This document shows, one piece after another, positions 42,125 through 51,438 of a stretch of 64,000 bases of DNA (position 1 is the stretch's first letter; every line of letters starts with the position of its first letter). The stretch lies in the NCBI RefSeq assembly GCF_036322625.1, contig NZ_AP027266.1, positions 437,001-501,000 of the forward strand, read 5' to 3'. The notes beneath the pieces were generated by a model that was given only the letters and a program-made list of their open reading frames with translations, made no database searches and was not told where the DNA came from. Source of the stretch: Roseicyclus marinus (lineage in GTDB: Bacteria; Pseudomonadota; Alphaproteobacteria; Rhodobacterales; Rhodobacteraceae). The translations under genes and the position numbers were made by a program.

Positions 42125-44092
42125 ATGACCGCCCCGACGCGCGACAAACCCTGGCTCATCCGCACCTATGCGGGCCATTCCACGGCCAAGGCATCGAATG
42201 CGCTCTATCGCGGGAACCTGGCCAAGGGGCAGACGGGGCTTTCGGTGGCCTTCGATCTGCCGACGCAGACGGGCTATGACAGCGACCATGTGCTGGCGCG
42301 GGGCGAGGTCGGCAAGGTGGGCGTACCGATCTGCCATCTGGGGGATATGCGGACGCTGTTCGACCAGATCCCGCTGGAGCAGATGAATACCTCGATGACG
42401 ATCAACGCGACGGCGCCGTGGCTTTTGGCGCTCTATATCGCGGTGGCCGAGGAACAGGGGGCCGATACGCGGCAATTGCAGGGCACGGTCCAAAACGACC
42501 TGATCAAGGAATACCTGAGCCGGGGCACCTATATCAGCCCGCCCAAACCCAGTTTGGCGATGATCGCGGATGTGGCGGAATACTGCTATACCAACGTGCC
42601 GAAATGGAACCCGATGAACGTGTGTTCCTATCACCTGCAAGAGGCGGGCGCGACACCGGAACAGGAACTGGCCTTTGCGCTTGCGACCGCCATTGCGGTG
42701 CTGGATGAATTGCGCCCGCGCGTTCCGGCCGAGGATTTCCCGGTTCTGGTGGGGCGTATCTCTTTCTTCGTGAATGCGGGCATCCGGTTCGTCACCGAGA
42801 TGTGCAAGATGCGCGCTTTCGTCGATCTGTGGGATGAAATCTGCGAAGAGCGTTATGGCGTCACCGATCCGAAATACCGCCGGTTCCGCTATGGGGTTCA
42901 GGTCAATTCCCTGGGCCTGACCGAGCAGCAGCCGGAAAACAACGTCTATCGTATCCTGATCGAGATGTTGGCCGTGACCCTTTCCAAAAAGGCGCGGGCG
43001 CGTGCGGTTCAATTGCCCGCATGGAACGAGGCGCTGGGCCTGCCGCGTCCGTGGGATCAGCAATGGTCGATGCGGATGCAGCAGATCATGGCCTTTGAAA
43101 CCGACCTTCTGGAATACCACGATCTCTTCGACGGCAATCCGGCAGTCGATGCCAAGGTGGCGGAATTGAAGCAGGGCGCCCGGGCCGAATTGGCCAATCT
43201 GGATGCCATGGGTGGGGCGATTGCCGCGATCGATTACATGAAGGCGCGATTGGTCGAAAGCAATGCGGAACGCGTGAACCGGATCGAGCGCGGCGAAACG
43301 GTGGTGGTCGGCGTCAATAAATATACGGCAAGCGAACCGTCGCCGCTGATGGGCGAGGATGGCGGGATCATGGTCGTCGATCCGGCCGTCGAGCAGGACC
43401 AGATCGCGCGCCTGCAGGCCTGGCGCGAGGCGCGCGACGCCGGTGCGGTGCGCGCCGCGCTGGCCGATCTGCGGGCCGCGGCGGAAGCGGGCAAGAATGT
43501 CATGCCTGCCTCGATCGCGGCGGCAAAGGCCGGTGTGACCACGGGCGAATGGGCGGGCGTCATGCGGGCCGTGCACGGCGAATATCGGGGCCCGACAGGC
43601 GTATCCAAGGCGATGTCGAACAAGACCGAAGGGCTGGAGGATATCCGCGCCGCCGTGGATGCGGTCAGCGACAGCCTGGGGCGGCGATTGAAATTCCTTG
43701 TCGGAAAGCCGGGGCTTGATGGCCATTCCAACGGGGCCGAACAGATTGCATTCCGCGCCCGCGATTGCGGAATGGAAATATCTTACGAGGGAATTCGCTT
43801 AACCCCCGAGGAAATCGTCGCTTCCGCCAAGGCCGAAGATGCGCATGTGATCGGCCTTTCGATCCTTTCGGGTAGCCATGTCCCTCTTATTGCGGAAGTC
43901 ATGCAACGTCTGCGCGAGGCGGGAATGGATCACGTGCCTGTCATGGTGGGGGGTATCATTCCCGACGAGGATGCGGAAAAACTCAAATCCTTCGGCGTTG
44001 CCCGTGTCTATACGCCCAAGGATTTCGAATTGAACCGGATCATGATGGATATCGTGACCCTTGCCGATCCAGGGCAGATCGCAGCGGAATAG
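42125..44092 (+). CDS. ecm: Ethylmalonyl-CoA mutase (B12-dependent)
   Basis: A 655-residue adenosylcobalamin mutase that converts ethylmalonyl-CoA to methylsuccinyl-CoA in the ethylmalonyl-CoA pathway for acetyl-CoA assimilation. The catalytic barrel begins with DKPWLIRTYAGHSTAKASNALYR and includes FDLPTQTGYDSDH. The C-terminal B12 domain has the base-off motif Asp532-x-His534-x-x-Gly537 and later GGIIP. The single-chain length and N terminus fit Ecm better than methylmalonyl-CoA mutase. Some codon choices near the end are less GC-biased than in the neighbouring genes. Confidence 0.9.
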   Translation: MTAPTRDKPWLIRTYAGHSTAKASNALYRGNLAKGQTGLSVAFDLPTQTGYDSDHVLARGEVGKVGVPICHLGDMRTLFDQIPLEQMNTSMTINATAPWLLALYIAVAEEQGADTRQLQGTVQNDLIKEYLSRGTYISPPKPSLAMIADVAEYCYTNVPKWNPMNVCSYHLQEAGATPEQELAFALATAIAVLDELRPRVPAEDFPVLVGRISFFVNAGIRFVTEMCKMRAFVDLWDEICEERYGVTDPKYRRFRYGVQVNSLGLTEQQPENNVYRILIEMLAVTLSKKARARAVQLPAWNEALGLPRPWDQQWSMRMQQIMAFETDLLEYHDLFDGNPAVDAKVAELKQGARAELANLDAMGGAIAAIDYMKARLVESNAERVNRIERGETVVVGVNKYTASEPSPLMGEDGGIMVVDPAVEQDQIARLQAWREARDAGAVRAALADLRAAAEAGKNVMPASIAAAKAGVTTGEWAGVMRAVHGEYRGPTGVSKAMSNKTEGLEDIRAAVDAVSDSLGRRLKFLVGKPGLDGHSNGAEQIAFRARDCGMEISYEGIRLTPEEIVASAKAEDAHVIGLSILSGSHVPLIAEVMQRLREAGMDHVPVMVGGIIPDEDAEKLKSFGVARVYTPKDFELNRIMMDIVTLADPGQIAAE

Positions 44093-44211
44093 ACTGAACG
44101 TCTGATTTCGGTTTTCGGGCTGAAAGTGTTTCGGTTGCTTATTCTCTTGCCTTTGAAATGACCCTCGTGCATTTCTAGGCCGCATACTTACGTGCAAAAG
44201 GGACCAAGGTA

Positions 44212-44529
44212 ATGGCAAAAGCCATCGAAAACATGTCGCTCGACGAGTTGCAGGCGTATCAAAAAGAAGTGGAAGCCGCGATCAAAGGCTATGAGAAAAA
44301 GCGCAAGGCGGATGCTTTGGCGGCTGTTCGCGAAACCGCGCGGACCCATGGTTTCACCCTCGAGGAGCTGATCGGGGGCAAGGCAACCGGCAAAACCACC
44401 GCGAAAGGCGTGGCAAAATACGCCAATCCCGCCGATCCCTCGCAGACCTGGACCGGCCGTGGCCGCCAGCCCGCATGGGTGAAAGAGGCGCTGGCTGCGG
44501 GCAAATCGCTCGACACCATGGCCATCTGA
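44212..44529 (+). CDS. H-NS/HvrA-family DNA-binding protein
   Basis: A 105-residue nucleoid-associated regulator. It has an N-terminal coiled-coil oligomerisation region ([27 protein letters not shown]) and the C-terminal family motif [13 protein letters not shown] (about 82-95) that binds AT-rich DNA in the minor groove. Related to HvrA/Spb of Rhodobacter. It has its own AT-richer upstream region and is followed 4 nt later by deoD. Confidence 0.9.
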   Translation: MAKAIENMSLDELQAYQKEVEAAIKGYEKKRKADALAAVRETARTHGFTLEELIGGKATGKTTAKGVAKYANPADPSQTWTGRGRQPAWVKEALAAGKSLDTMAI

Positions 44530-44533
44530 CAAA

Positions 44534-45238
44534 ATGACCGTCCACATCGGGGCCGCGCCGGGGGATATCGCCGAAACGGTCCTGATGCCGGGCGATCCGC
44601 TCCGCGCGAAATGGGCGGCCGAGACATTCCTTGAAAACCCCGTTTGCGTGAACGAGGTGCGGGGGATGCTCGGCTTTACCGGGACATGGCGCGGGCATCG
44701 CGTGACGATCCACGGCTCGGGCATGGGAATGCCCAGCCTGTCGATCTACACCAATGAACTGATCCGCGATTACGGGGCCAGGACGTTGATCCGCATCGGG
44801 TCGGCGGGGGCCATGCAGGCCTCGGTCGCTTTGCGTGACATCGTTCTGGCGATGACGGCCTCTACCCTGTCGACCCCGTCGCGGGGGATGTTCCGCGAGC
44901 TGAATTTCGCGCCTTGTGCCGATTACGGGCTTTTGGCGGCGGCCCATGCGGCGGCGAAGGGCAAGGGAATACCCACCCATGTGGGCGGCATCTATTCCTC
45001 GGACGTGTTCTATGACGAGCGGCCCGATCTGAACGAGCAGATGACCCGGCACGGGGTTCTGGCGGTCGAGATGGAGGCGGCGGAACTGTACATCCTTGCA
45101 GCCCGTTACGGGGTCAGGGCGCTGGCGGTTCTGACGATTTCCGACCACCTGCTGACGCATGAGGCACTGCCGTCGTCGGACCGGCAATCGAGTTTCCGCG
45201 ATATGGTCGAGATCGCGCTGGAAGCCGCCTTCGCCTGA
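44534..45238 (+). CDS. deoD: Purine nucleoside phosphorylase, DeoD type
   Basis: A 234-residue hexameric-type phosphorylase that splits purine (deoxy)nucleosides with phosphate. It shows [43 protein letters not shown], the substrate glutamate in [10 protein letters not shown], and the catalytic Asp in [10 protein letters not shown]. It lies opposite a second PNP of the other family (45317-46117), across tandem palindromes. Confidence 0.95.
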   Translation: MTVHIGAAPGDIAETVLMPGDPLRAKWAAETFLENPVCVNEVRGMLGFTGTWRGHRVTIHGSGMGMPSLSIYTNELIRDYGARTLIRIGSAGAMQASVALRDIVLAMTASTLSTPSRGMFRELNFAPCADYGLLAAAHAAAKGKGIPTHVGGIYSSDVFYDERPDLNEQMTRHGVLAVEMEAAELYILAARYGVRALAVLTISDHLLTHEALPSSDRQSSFRDMVEIALEAAFA

Positions 45239-45242
45239 AGGC

Positions 45243-45311
45243 GCCGAAAAACTCGAGTTTTTCGGCAGGGAAATCTCGAGATTTCCCATGCGGAAAACTG
45301 CAGTTTTCCGC
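45243..45311. repeat. Three tandem perfect palindromes between convergent genes
   Basis: Arms GCCGAAAAACTC (45243-45266, 24 bp), GGGAAATCTC (45268-45287, 20 bp) and GCGGAAAACTG (45290-45311, 22 bp). The centres are CTCGAG, CTCGAG and CTGCAG. Each has a G-rich end followed by an A-run. The set lies between the deoD stop and the end of the convergent PNP gene, so it may terminate both. It is the same design as the pair at 40151-40206. Confidence 0.9.
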
Positions 45312-45316
45312 CCCCC

Positions 45317-46117
45317 TCAGCCCCGCAGCATGCGCCGCAGGATGCGTTCGAGCTTGGCCGCGCCCAGGGGCGCCATGGCCTTGGTATGTTCGTGGCTGAT
45401 CTGTTCGTCCGACAGGCCCGCCGCCTTGTTCGTGATGGTCGAGATCGCCGCCACCCTCAGGCCCAGGAACCGGGCAAGGATCACCTCGGGCACGGTCGAC
45501 ATGCCCACCGCATCCGCGCCCAGCGTCCGGATCGCGCGGATCTCGGCGGGCGTCTCGAAGGAGGGGCCGGAATACCACGCATAGACCCCTTCCATCAGGG
45601 GGATGCCCTCGGCCTCTGCCGCCACCCGGATCGCTGCACGCAGGGCGGGGTCATGCGCCTCGGTCATGGGCACGAAACGGGCATCGGTCTTTTCCCCGAT
45701 CAGCGGGTTCAGGCCCGAGAAATTGATGTGATCGCTGAGCAGCATCAGGTCGCCGGGGTTCAGATCGGGGTGCATCGACCCTGCCGCATTGGTCAGGATC
45801 AGCCGCTCACCCCCCAGCGCCTTCAGCACCTCCAAGGGCAGGCGCATCGCATCGCCCCGGCCGCTTTCGTAGTAATGCGCCCGCCCGCCGAAGATGGCGA
45901 CGCGGCACCCCTCCAGATCGCCGATGACGAGCTTGGGGTTGTGGCCCGACACGCCCGCATGGGGAAAGCCCGACAGATCTGCATAATCGATCGCCACGCC
46001 ATCGACCTGATCGGCGATATGGCCAAGGCCCGAGCCCAGAACCATGCCATAGGCGGGCGGCTCCGCGCCTGCGCGGTCGCGGATGAAACCGGCCAGATCT
46101 TCAGCGTTCCTTGACAT
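45317..46117 (-). CDS. punA: Purine nucleoside phosphorylase, trimeric PunA/XapA type
   Basis: A 266-residue phosphorylase of the trimeric class (guanosine/inosine/xanthosine). It shows LGSGLG, FGGRAHYYESG, LTNAAGSM, the substrate segment AWYSGPSFETPAEIRA, GMSTVPEVI and SxxTNKAAGL. The ATG at 46117 lies 17 nt inside the preceding permease gene. It would act on nucleosides brought in by the ABC importer upstream. Confidence 0.93.
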   Translation of the reverse strand: MSRNAEDLAGFIRDRAGAEPPAYGMVLGSGLGHIADQVDGVAIDYADLSGFPHAGVSGHNPKLVIGDLEGCRVAIFGGRAHYYESGRGDAMRLPLEVLKALGGERLILTNAAGSMHPDLNPGDLMLLSDHINFSGLNPLIGEKTDARFVPMTEAHDPALRAAIRVAAEAEGIPLMEGVYAWYSGPSFETPAEIRAIRTLGADAVGMSTVPEVILARFLGLRVAAISTITNKAAGLSDEQISHEHTKAMAPLGAAKLERILRRMLRG

Positions 46118-47078
46118 AGGGCTCCCCCCCCGCGCGCGGCGGAATGGCCTTGCCCACCAGCCCCGCCAGCACGATGACGACGAGGATATAGGGCAGGGCC
46201 TGCATGAACTGGACGGGCACGATGAACTCGCCCAACTGGATGTTCTGGTAGCGGTTGCCGACCGCATCGAAGAAGCCGAAGAGCAGGCAAGCCGACAGCG
46301 CATACCATGGCCGCCACTTGGCAAAGATGAGGGCGGCCAGCGCGATGAACCCACGGCCCGCGCTCATGTCCTTGACGAAGCCCGCGTTGAGCGCCGTGGC
46401 CAGATAGGCCCCCGCCAGACCGCACAGAACGCCCGCGATCAGAACGGCGGCAAAGCGCAAGCCCACGACCGAAACGCCTGCCGTATCGACAGCGGCGGGG
46501 TTCTCGCCCACGGCCCGCAGACGCAGGCCAAAGCGCGTGCGGTAGAGCACCCACCAGGTCAGCGGCACGATCAGAAGCGCCAGGTAGACGATGATCGAAT
46601 GGCCCGAGATCAGCTCGGAATAGATCTGCCCCAAGGGACCCTGTTGCGCGATGTCGCGGATGCGGCTTGCGGCACCGGGCAGGACGATATTGTCGAACCG
46701 CGCCGCGCCCGACAGTTGCGGGGTGCGCCCGCCTTGCTGGAACCATGTCTGGGCGATGACCACGGTCAGCCCCGCGGCAAGGAAATTGATCGCCACGCCC
46801 GAAATGAGCTGGTTGCCACGAAAGGTGATCGAGGCCAGCCCGTGCAGTCCCGACAGCGCCATGGAGGCCGCGATCCCGGCCAAGAGGCCGATCCAGACCG
46901 AGCCCGAGGTAAAGGCGATGGCCGCCGAGAAAAAGGCGGCGGCAAGGATCTTGCCCTCGAGCCCGATGTCGAAGACGCCCGCGCGCTCGGAATACAGCCC
47001 CGCCAGACAGGCCAGAAGCAGCGGCGTGGCGAGCCGGAGGCTCGAGTCGAGGATCTGGAGGATGGTCAGGAAATCCAT
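46101..47078 (-). CDS. Nucleoside-type ABC permease (second membrane subunit)
   Basis: A 325-residue permease of the BMP-dependent (NupQ/YufQ-like) family. Family segments are YSERAGVFDIGLEGKILAAAFFSA, FRGNQLISGVAINFLAAGLTV and GRGFIALAALIFAKWRP. The ATG at 47078 has GGCGGAG eight bases upstream; a GTG at 47087 overlapping the previous stop is the alternative. It is co-transcribed with the other permease, ATPase and receptor. Confidence 0.92.
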   Translation of the reverse strand: MDFLTILQILDSSLRLATPLLLACLAGLYSERAGVFDIGLEGKILAAAFFSAAIAFTSGSVWIGLLAGIAASMALSGLHGLASITFRGNQLISGVAINFLAAGLTVVIAQTWFQQGGRTPQLSGAARFDNIVLPGAASRIRDIAQQGPLGQIYSELISGHSIIVYLALLIVPLTWWVLYRTRFGLRLRAVGENPAAVDTAGVSVVGLRFAAVLIAGVLCGLAGAYLATALNAGFVKDMSAGRGFIALAALIFAKWRPWYALSACLLFGFFDAVGNRYQNIQLGEFIVPVQFMQALPYILVVIVLAGLVGKAIPPRAGGEPYVKER

Positions 47079-47083
47079 GTCGC

Positions 47084-48202
47084 TCACTCCGCCGGGCTGT
47101 TGTGGGCCTGCGCCTCGCGGCGGCGGCGCAGCGACAGGAAAAAGGCCTGCATCGGCATCCGCACCATGTTGTCGAGCGCGCCGGTGAACAGGATCACGAG
47201 GGCCTGGATGACAACGACCATCTCGCGGCTGATCGCGGGCATCTCGAACTGCAATTCGGCCCCACCCTGGTAGAGCGCGCCGAAGAGCAGCGCGGCCAGC
47301 ACGACCCCGACCGGATGCGATCGGCCCATCAGCGCCACCGCGATGCCGACAAAGCCAGCGCCCTCGACGAAATCGAGGACCAGTCGCTCGGCCTCGCCCA
47401 TCACGACATTGATGGCCATCATCCCGGCCAGCCCGCCCGAGATCAGCATGGTGATCATCGTGATCTTGACCGGGTTGATCCCGGCATAGACAGCGGCTGT
47501 TTCCGAATGTCCGAAGGACCGGATCTCATAGCCGAGCCGCGTCCGCCAGATCAGGAGCCAGACACCGACACAGGCGGCCAGCGCGATGAAGAAAGTGAAG
47601 TTGAGCGGCGCAGAGCCGCCGAAGCCAAGGAAACCCGCGAAATCGGCTGCGGCGGGCAGATGCGTCTCGGCGGCAAACCGGGCGCTTTCGGGGGCCATCG
47701 AGCCTTCGACGCGGAAGACATTCACGAGGAGATAGACCAGAAGCGCCGAGGCGATGTAATTGAACATGATCGTGGTGATCACGATATGGCTGCCGCGCTT
47801 GGCCTGCAGATAGGCGGGCACAGCCGCCCAAGCCGCGCCAAAGGCCGCCGAAAAGATCACGGCAGCAATGAGCGCGATGGTCCAATGCGGCCAGGCGACA
47901 TTGAGCAAGATGATCGCAACGCCAAGCCCCCCGATGGCCGCCTGCCCCTCGCCCCCGATATTGAAGAGCCGCGCGTGAAAGGCCACGGCCACGGCCAGCC
48001 CGGTGAAGATGAAATTGGTCGCGTAATAGAGCGTGTAGCCCCAGCCATAGGCGGAGCCGAACGCGCCCCGCACCATGACCTGCATCGCCTGCCACGGGCT
48101 TTCGCCGATGATCGCCACCACCAGCCCCGACACGACAAGGGCCAGCAGCACGCTGATCAGCGGGATCAGGATGACATCGGCCCATTTCGGCATCTTGTCC
48201 AT
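47084..48202 (-). CDS. Nucleoside-type ABC permease (first membrane subunit)
   Basis: A 372-residue permease (NupP/YufP-like). The hallmarks are KGSHIVITTIMFNYIAS-like AKRGSHIVITTIMFNYIASALLVYLL, FNIGGEGQAAIGGLG and GAGFVGIAVALMGRSHPVGV. It starts one base after the ATPase stop. A charged C-terminal tail RRRREAQA is present. Confidence 0.92.
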   Translation of the reverse strand: MDKMPKWADVILIPLISVLLALVVSGLVVAIIGESPWQAMQVMVRGAFGSAYGWGYTLYYATNFIFTGLAVAVAFHARLFNIGGEGQAAIGGLGVAIILLNVAWPHWTIALIAAVIFSAAFGAAWAAVPAYLQAKRGSHIVITTIMFNYIASALLVYLLVNVFRVEGSMAPESARFAAETHLPAAADFAGFLGFGGSAPLNFTFFIALAACVGVWLLIWRTRLGYEIRSFGHSETAAVYAGINPVKITMITMLISGGLAGMMAINVVMGEAERLVLDFVEGAGFVGIAVALMGRSHPVGVVLAALLFGALYQGGAELQFEMPAISREMVVVIQALVILFTGALDNMVRMPMQAFFLSLRRRREAQAHNSPAE

Positions 48203-48203
48203 C

Positions 48204-49745
48204 TCAGGCGGCCCCCTCGGTTTCGGTCACCCCGGCCATAAGAAGGCCAAGCTCGTTCTGGTCGGTCTGATCGGGCAGGCGTTCGCCCATGATATGGCCA
48301 TCGAACATCACGGCGATCCGGTCCGACAGGCCCATGATCTCGTCCAGTTCCACGGACACGAGCAAGATCGCCTTGCCCTGATCGCGGAGCGCGATGATCT
48401 GCTTGTGGATGAATTCGATCGCCCCGATATCGACGCCCCGCGTCGGCTGGCCGATCAAGAGCAACTCGGGCGCGCGGTCCATCTCGCGGGCCACCACGAT
48501 CTTTTGCTGGTTGCCGCCCGAGAAATTGCGCGCAGGCAGGCGCGGGTTCGGCGGGCGCACGTCGTAACGGGCCATCTTGTCCACGCAATCGGCCTTCATC
48601 GCGGCATGGTCCATCAGGGGGCCGGAATTGAACCGGGCATCCTTGTGATAGCCGAAGGCCACGTTTTCCCAGGCCTCGAAGGGCATGATCAACCCTTCGG
48701 TCTGGCGGTCCTCGGGCACGTGGCCGATGCCGCGCGCGCGCCGCGTCTGGCCGTTCGCCTCTTTGCCCATGATGTCTATGGGAGCACCGAACAGCGTCAC
48801 GCGCCCGCCGGACGCCGCGATCATGCCGCCCAGAACCTCGAGCAACTCGGTCTGTCCGTTGCCCGCAACCCCCGCAATGCCAAGGATTTCACCCCGCCGG
48901 ATCTGGAAGGAGATGCCTTTCACCCGCTCCACGCCGCCCTGCGTGACCCGCAGGTCTTCGACGGACAGGACAACGTCACCGGGCGTTGCGGGTGTCTTGT
49001 CGACCTGCAACAGGACCTTGCGGCCCACCATCATCTCGGCCAGTTCGGCGGGCGAGGTATCGGCGGTTCTGACCGTATTCGTCATCTCGCCCCGGCGCAT
49101 CACGCTGACGGTATCGGTGATCTCCATGATCTCGCGCAGCTTGTGGGTGATCAGGATGATCGTCTTCCCCTCGGCCTTGAGCCGTTCGAGGATGCGGAAC
49201 AATTGATCGGCCTCGGCGGGCGTCAGAACGCCAGTCGGTTCGTCGAGGATCAGGATATCGGCGTGGCGGTAGAGCTGCTTGAGGATCTCGACCCGCTGCT
49301 GGTGACCGACCGACAGATCCTCGATGATCGCGTCGGGATCGACCTTGAGGCCGTATTCCTCGGACAATTCCGTCAAAAGCCTGCGCGCCTTGGCGATAGA
49401 GGGGCGCAGCAACGCTCCATCCTCGGCCCCGAGGATCACGTTCTCGACGACGGTGAAATTCTCGACCAGTTTGAAATGCTGGTGAACCATCCCGATGCCC
49501 GCACGGATCGCGGCCTGGCTGTCGGGGATGGGGGTGAGCTTGCCGTTGATCCAGATCTCGCCTCGGTCGGCCTTGTAGAAGCCATAGAGGATCGACATCA
49601 GCGTGGATTTGCCCGCGCCGTTTTCACCCACGATGCCGTGGATCGTGCCGCGCGCGACGGACATGGAAATGTCCTTGTTCGCCTGCACTGGGCCAAAGGC
49701 CTTGGAAATGCCTCTCAGCTCGATGGCGGGTGCGGATGTGGTCAT
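48204..49745 (-). CDS. Nucleoside-type ABC ATPase with two domains
   Basis: A 513-residue double ATPase (NupO/YufO-like, of the RbsA class). The first domain has GENGAGKS, VGHQQRVEILK and LILDEPT. The second domain starts with LGIAGVAGNGQTEL and has FSGGNQQKIVVAREM. The second domain has a degenerate Walker A (GVAGNGQT), as usual for this family. It drives uptake of purine nucleosides for the two phosphorylases. Confidence 0.94.
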   Translation of the reverse strand: MTTSAPAIELRGISKAFGPVQANKDISMSVARGTIHGIVGENGAGKSTLMSILYGFYKADRGEIWINGKLTPIPDSQAAIRAGIGMVHQHFKLVENFTVVENVILGAEDGALLRPSIAKARRLLTELSEEYGLKVDPDAIIEDLSVGHQQRVEILKQLYRHADILILDEPTGVLTPAEADQLFRILERLKAEGKTIILITHKLREIMEITDTVSVMRRGEMTNTVRTADTSPAELAEMMVGRKVLLQVDKTPATPGDVVLSVEDLRVTQGGVERVKGISFQIRRGEILGIAGVAGNGQTELLEVLGGMIAASGGRVTLFGAPIDIMGKEANGQTRRARGIGHVPEDRQTEGLIMPFEAWENVAFGYHKDARFNSGPLMDHAAMKADCVDKMARYDVRPPNPRLPARNFSGGNQQKIVVAREMDRAPELLLIGQPTRGVDIGAIEFIHKQIIALRDQGKAILLVSVELDEIMGLSDRIAVMFDGHIMGERLPDQTDQNELGLLMAGVTETEGAA

Positions 49746-49830
49746 GGCAACCTCGGCTTTGGGTCCGATGCGGAACGGGCCGCGGCGACTTGCGCACCGC
49801 GGCCCGCGCCGGTGTCACGATCTCAGGGGA

Positions 49831-50826
49831 TCACTGCATCTGCACGGGGCAGCTGCCATCCTCGGTGAAATTGTGGACCATGATCTCGCCCGCGATGATC
49901 TGCGCGCGGGCCGCATCGACGGCGGCCTGCATCTCGGCGGTGATGAGCTCGGCGTTGAATTCGTCGAGCGCATAGCCCACGCCTTCCTCGGCAAGGCCGA
50001 AGACATGGATGCCGGTTTCCACTTCGGGGCCGGTGGTGAAGGCGTCATAGACGGCCACGTCCACGCGCTTGAGCATCGAGGTCAGGACCGAACCGGGGTG
50101 CAGGTAGTTCTGGTTGCTGTCCACACCGATCGAGAAGATGCCTTCATCAGCCGCCACCTGCAGAACGCCCAGACCCGTGCCGCCCGCCGCGGCATAGACC
50201 ACGTCGGAGCCTTGCGCGATCTGGCCACGGGTCAGTTCGCCGCCCCGCACCGGGTCGTTCCAGGCTGCGGGCGTGGTGCCCGTCATGTTGGCGATGACGG
50301 TGACATCGGGGTTCACGGCTGCCGCGCCCTGCGCATAGCCACAGGCAAAGCGCGAGATCAGCGGGATATCCATGCCGCCGACAAAGCTGACCGTCCCTGT
50401 TTCGGACGCCATCGCCGCCAGCATGCCCACAAGGTAGGAGCCTTCATGCTCCGAGAAGATGACCGAGCGCACGTTCGGGGCATCGACCACGCCGTCGATG
50501 ATGACAAAGGTGGTGTCCGGGTAATCGGGGGCCACGACCGACAGCGGCGTCGCCTGGCTGAAGCCCGCCATCACGATCGGGTTCGCACCCGATTCCGCAA
50601 GGCGGCGCATCGCCTGCTCGCGCTGGGCATCGGATTGAAGCTCGATCTCGCGATAGGTGCCGCCCGTCTCCGACGCCCAAAGCTCGGCCCCGTTGAAGGC
50701 GGCTTCGTTGAAGGAGCGGTCGAACTTGCCGCCGAGGTCGAAAATGATCGCCGGTTCGGCCAGCGCGCCCGTGGCGGTCAAGGCCAGCGTGGCGGCGGCG
50801 CCCATCAGCGTCTTCATCATGGTCAT
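49831..50826 (-). CDS. BMP-family nucleoside-binding protein
   Basis: A 331-residue basic membrane protein/Med-type receptor. It has a signal peptide (MKTLMGAAATLALTATGALA) and then AIIFDLGGKFDRSFNEAAFNGAELW, GFSQ, and SEHEGSYLVGMLAAMAS, GGMDIPLI. It has GGGAG before the ATG at 50826; ATGs at 50820 and 50817 are also possible. No lipobox is obvious. It is the first gene of the nucleoside-uptake operon that ends with punA. Confidence 0.93.
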   Translation of the reverse strand: MTMMKTLMGAAATLALTATGALAEPAIIFDLGGKFDRSFNEAAFNGAELWASETGGTYREIELQSDAQREQAMRRLAESGANPIVMAGFSQATPLSVVAPDYPDTTFVIIDGVVDAPNVRSVIFSEHEGSYLVGMLAAMASETGTVSFVGGMDIPLISRFACGYAQGAAAVNPDVTVIANMTGTTPAAWNDPVRGGELTRGQIAQGSDVVYAAAGGTGLGVLQVAADEGIFSIGVDSNQNYLHPGSVLTSMLKRVDVAVYDAFTTGPEVETGIHVFGLAEEGVGYALDEFNAELITAEMQAAVDAARAQIIAGEIMVHNFTEDGSCPVQMQ

Positions 50827-50988
50827 CTGCAAATCTCCCGGTTGGATCGGGCCGCGGCGCATTCCTTGGCTGCGGTCCCCGCATGGACAAAGATCGGTTA
50901 GGATCCTCCACCTTGATTAAGGGCAAAGCGGGCGGGCAGGGTCAACCGGATTCTGCCACCCGTGCCCTGTGCCGGAGATGCCGCAACG

Positions 50989-51438
50989 TCAGTTTTTGAA
51001 GGGTTTGCCGGATTTTTCGGCGCTCAGCGAACAGGTCATCAAGATGGCGTCAACGGCGGCTGTGCCGGGTCTGGCGTAATATCCCCGGCGGCGGCCGCTT
51101 TCCGCAAAGCCCATCCGCGCATAAAGGGCGCGGGCCGGGATGTTGTCTTCGGCCACCTCCAGGAACATCTCCTCGGCCCCATGGCGGGCGGCGATGTCCA
51201 TCGCGGCCACCAGGATCTTGCGCCCCAGCCCATGGCCCTGTGCCGCAGGGTCAACGGCCAGTGTCAAAAGCTCCGCCTCCGGGGCGATGACCCGGATAAG
51301 CGCAAAGCCCATGTCCTCGCCAAAGACGGAATAAGTGGCCGGTGCAGCGTCGAAGGCCGTGAAATCGGCTTCGGACCAGATCTGACCGCGCCCGGCAAAG
51401 GCCGCGGCATGGATCGCTGCCCTCCGTGCCGGGGTCAT
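50989..51438 (-). CDS. rimI: GNAT acetyltransferase, RimI-like
   Basis: A 149-residue N-acetyltransferase. The acetyl-CoA motif is LAVDPAAQGHGLGRKIL, followed by EEMFLEVAEDNIPARALYARMGF and RRGYYARPG, all typical for RimI (acetylates ribosomal protein S18). It overlaps the tsaB stop by ATGA, the common tsaB-rimI arrangement. Confidence 0.92.
   Translation of the reverse strand: MTPARRAAIHAAAFAGRGQIWSEADFTAFDAAPATYSVFGEDMGFALIRVIAPEAELLTLAVDPAAQGHGLGRKILVAAMDIAARHGAEEMFLEVAEDNIPARALYARMGFAESGRRRGYYARPGTAAVDAILMTCSLSAEKSGKPFKN

Noticed and set aside
45243-45311. Tandem palindromes as a cloning linker or vector remnant (XhoI- and PstI-like centres)
   Set aside because: The flanking arms differ, native genes sit on both sides, and a similar pair with a different centre occurs at 40151-40206.
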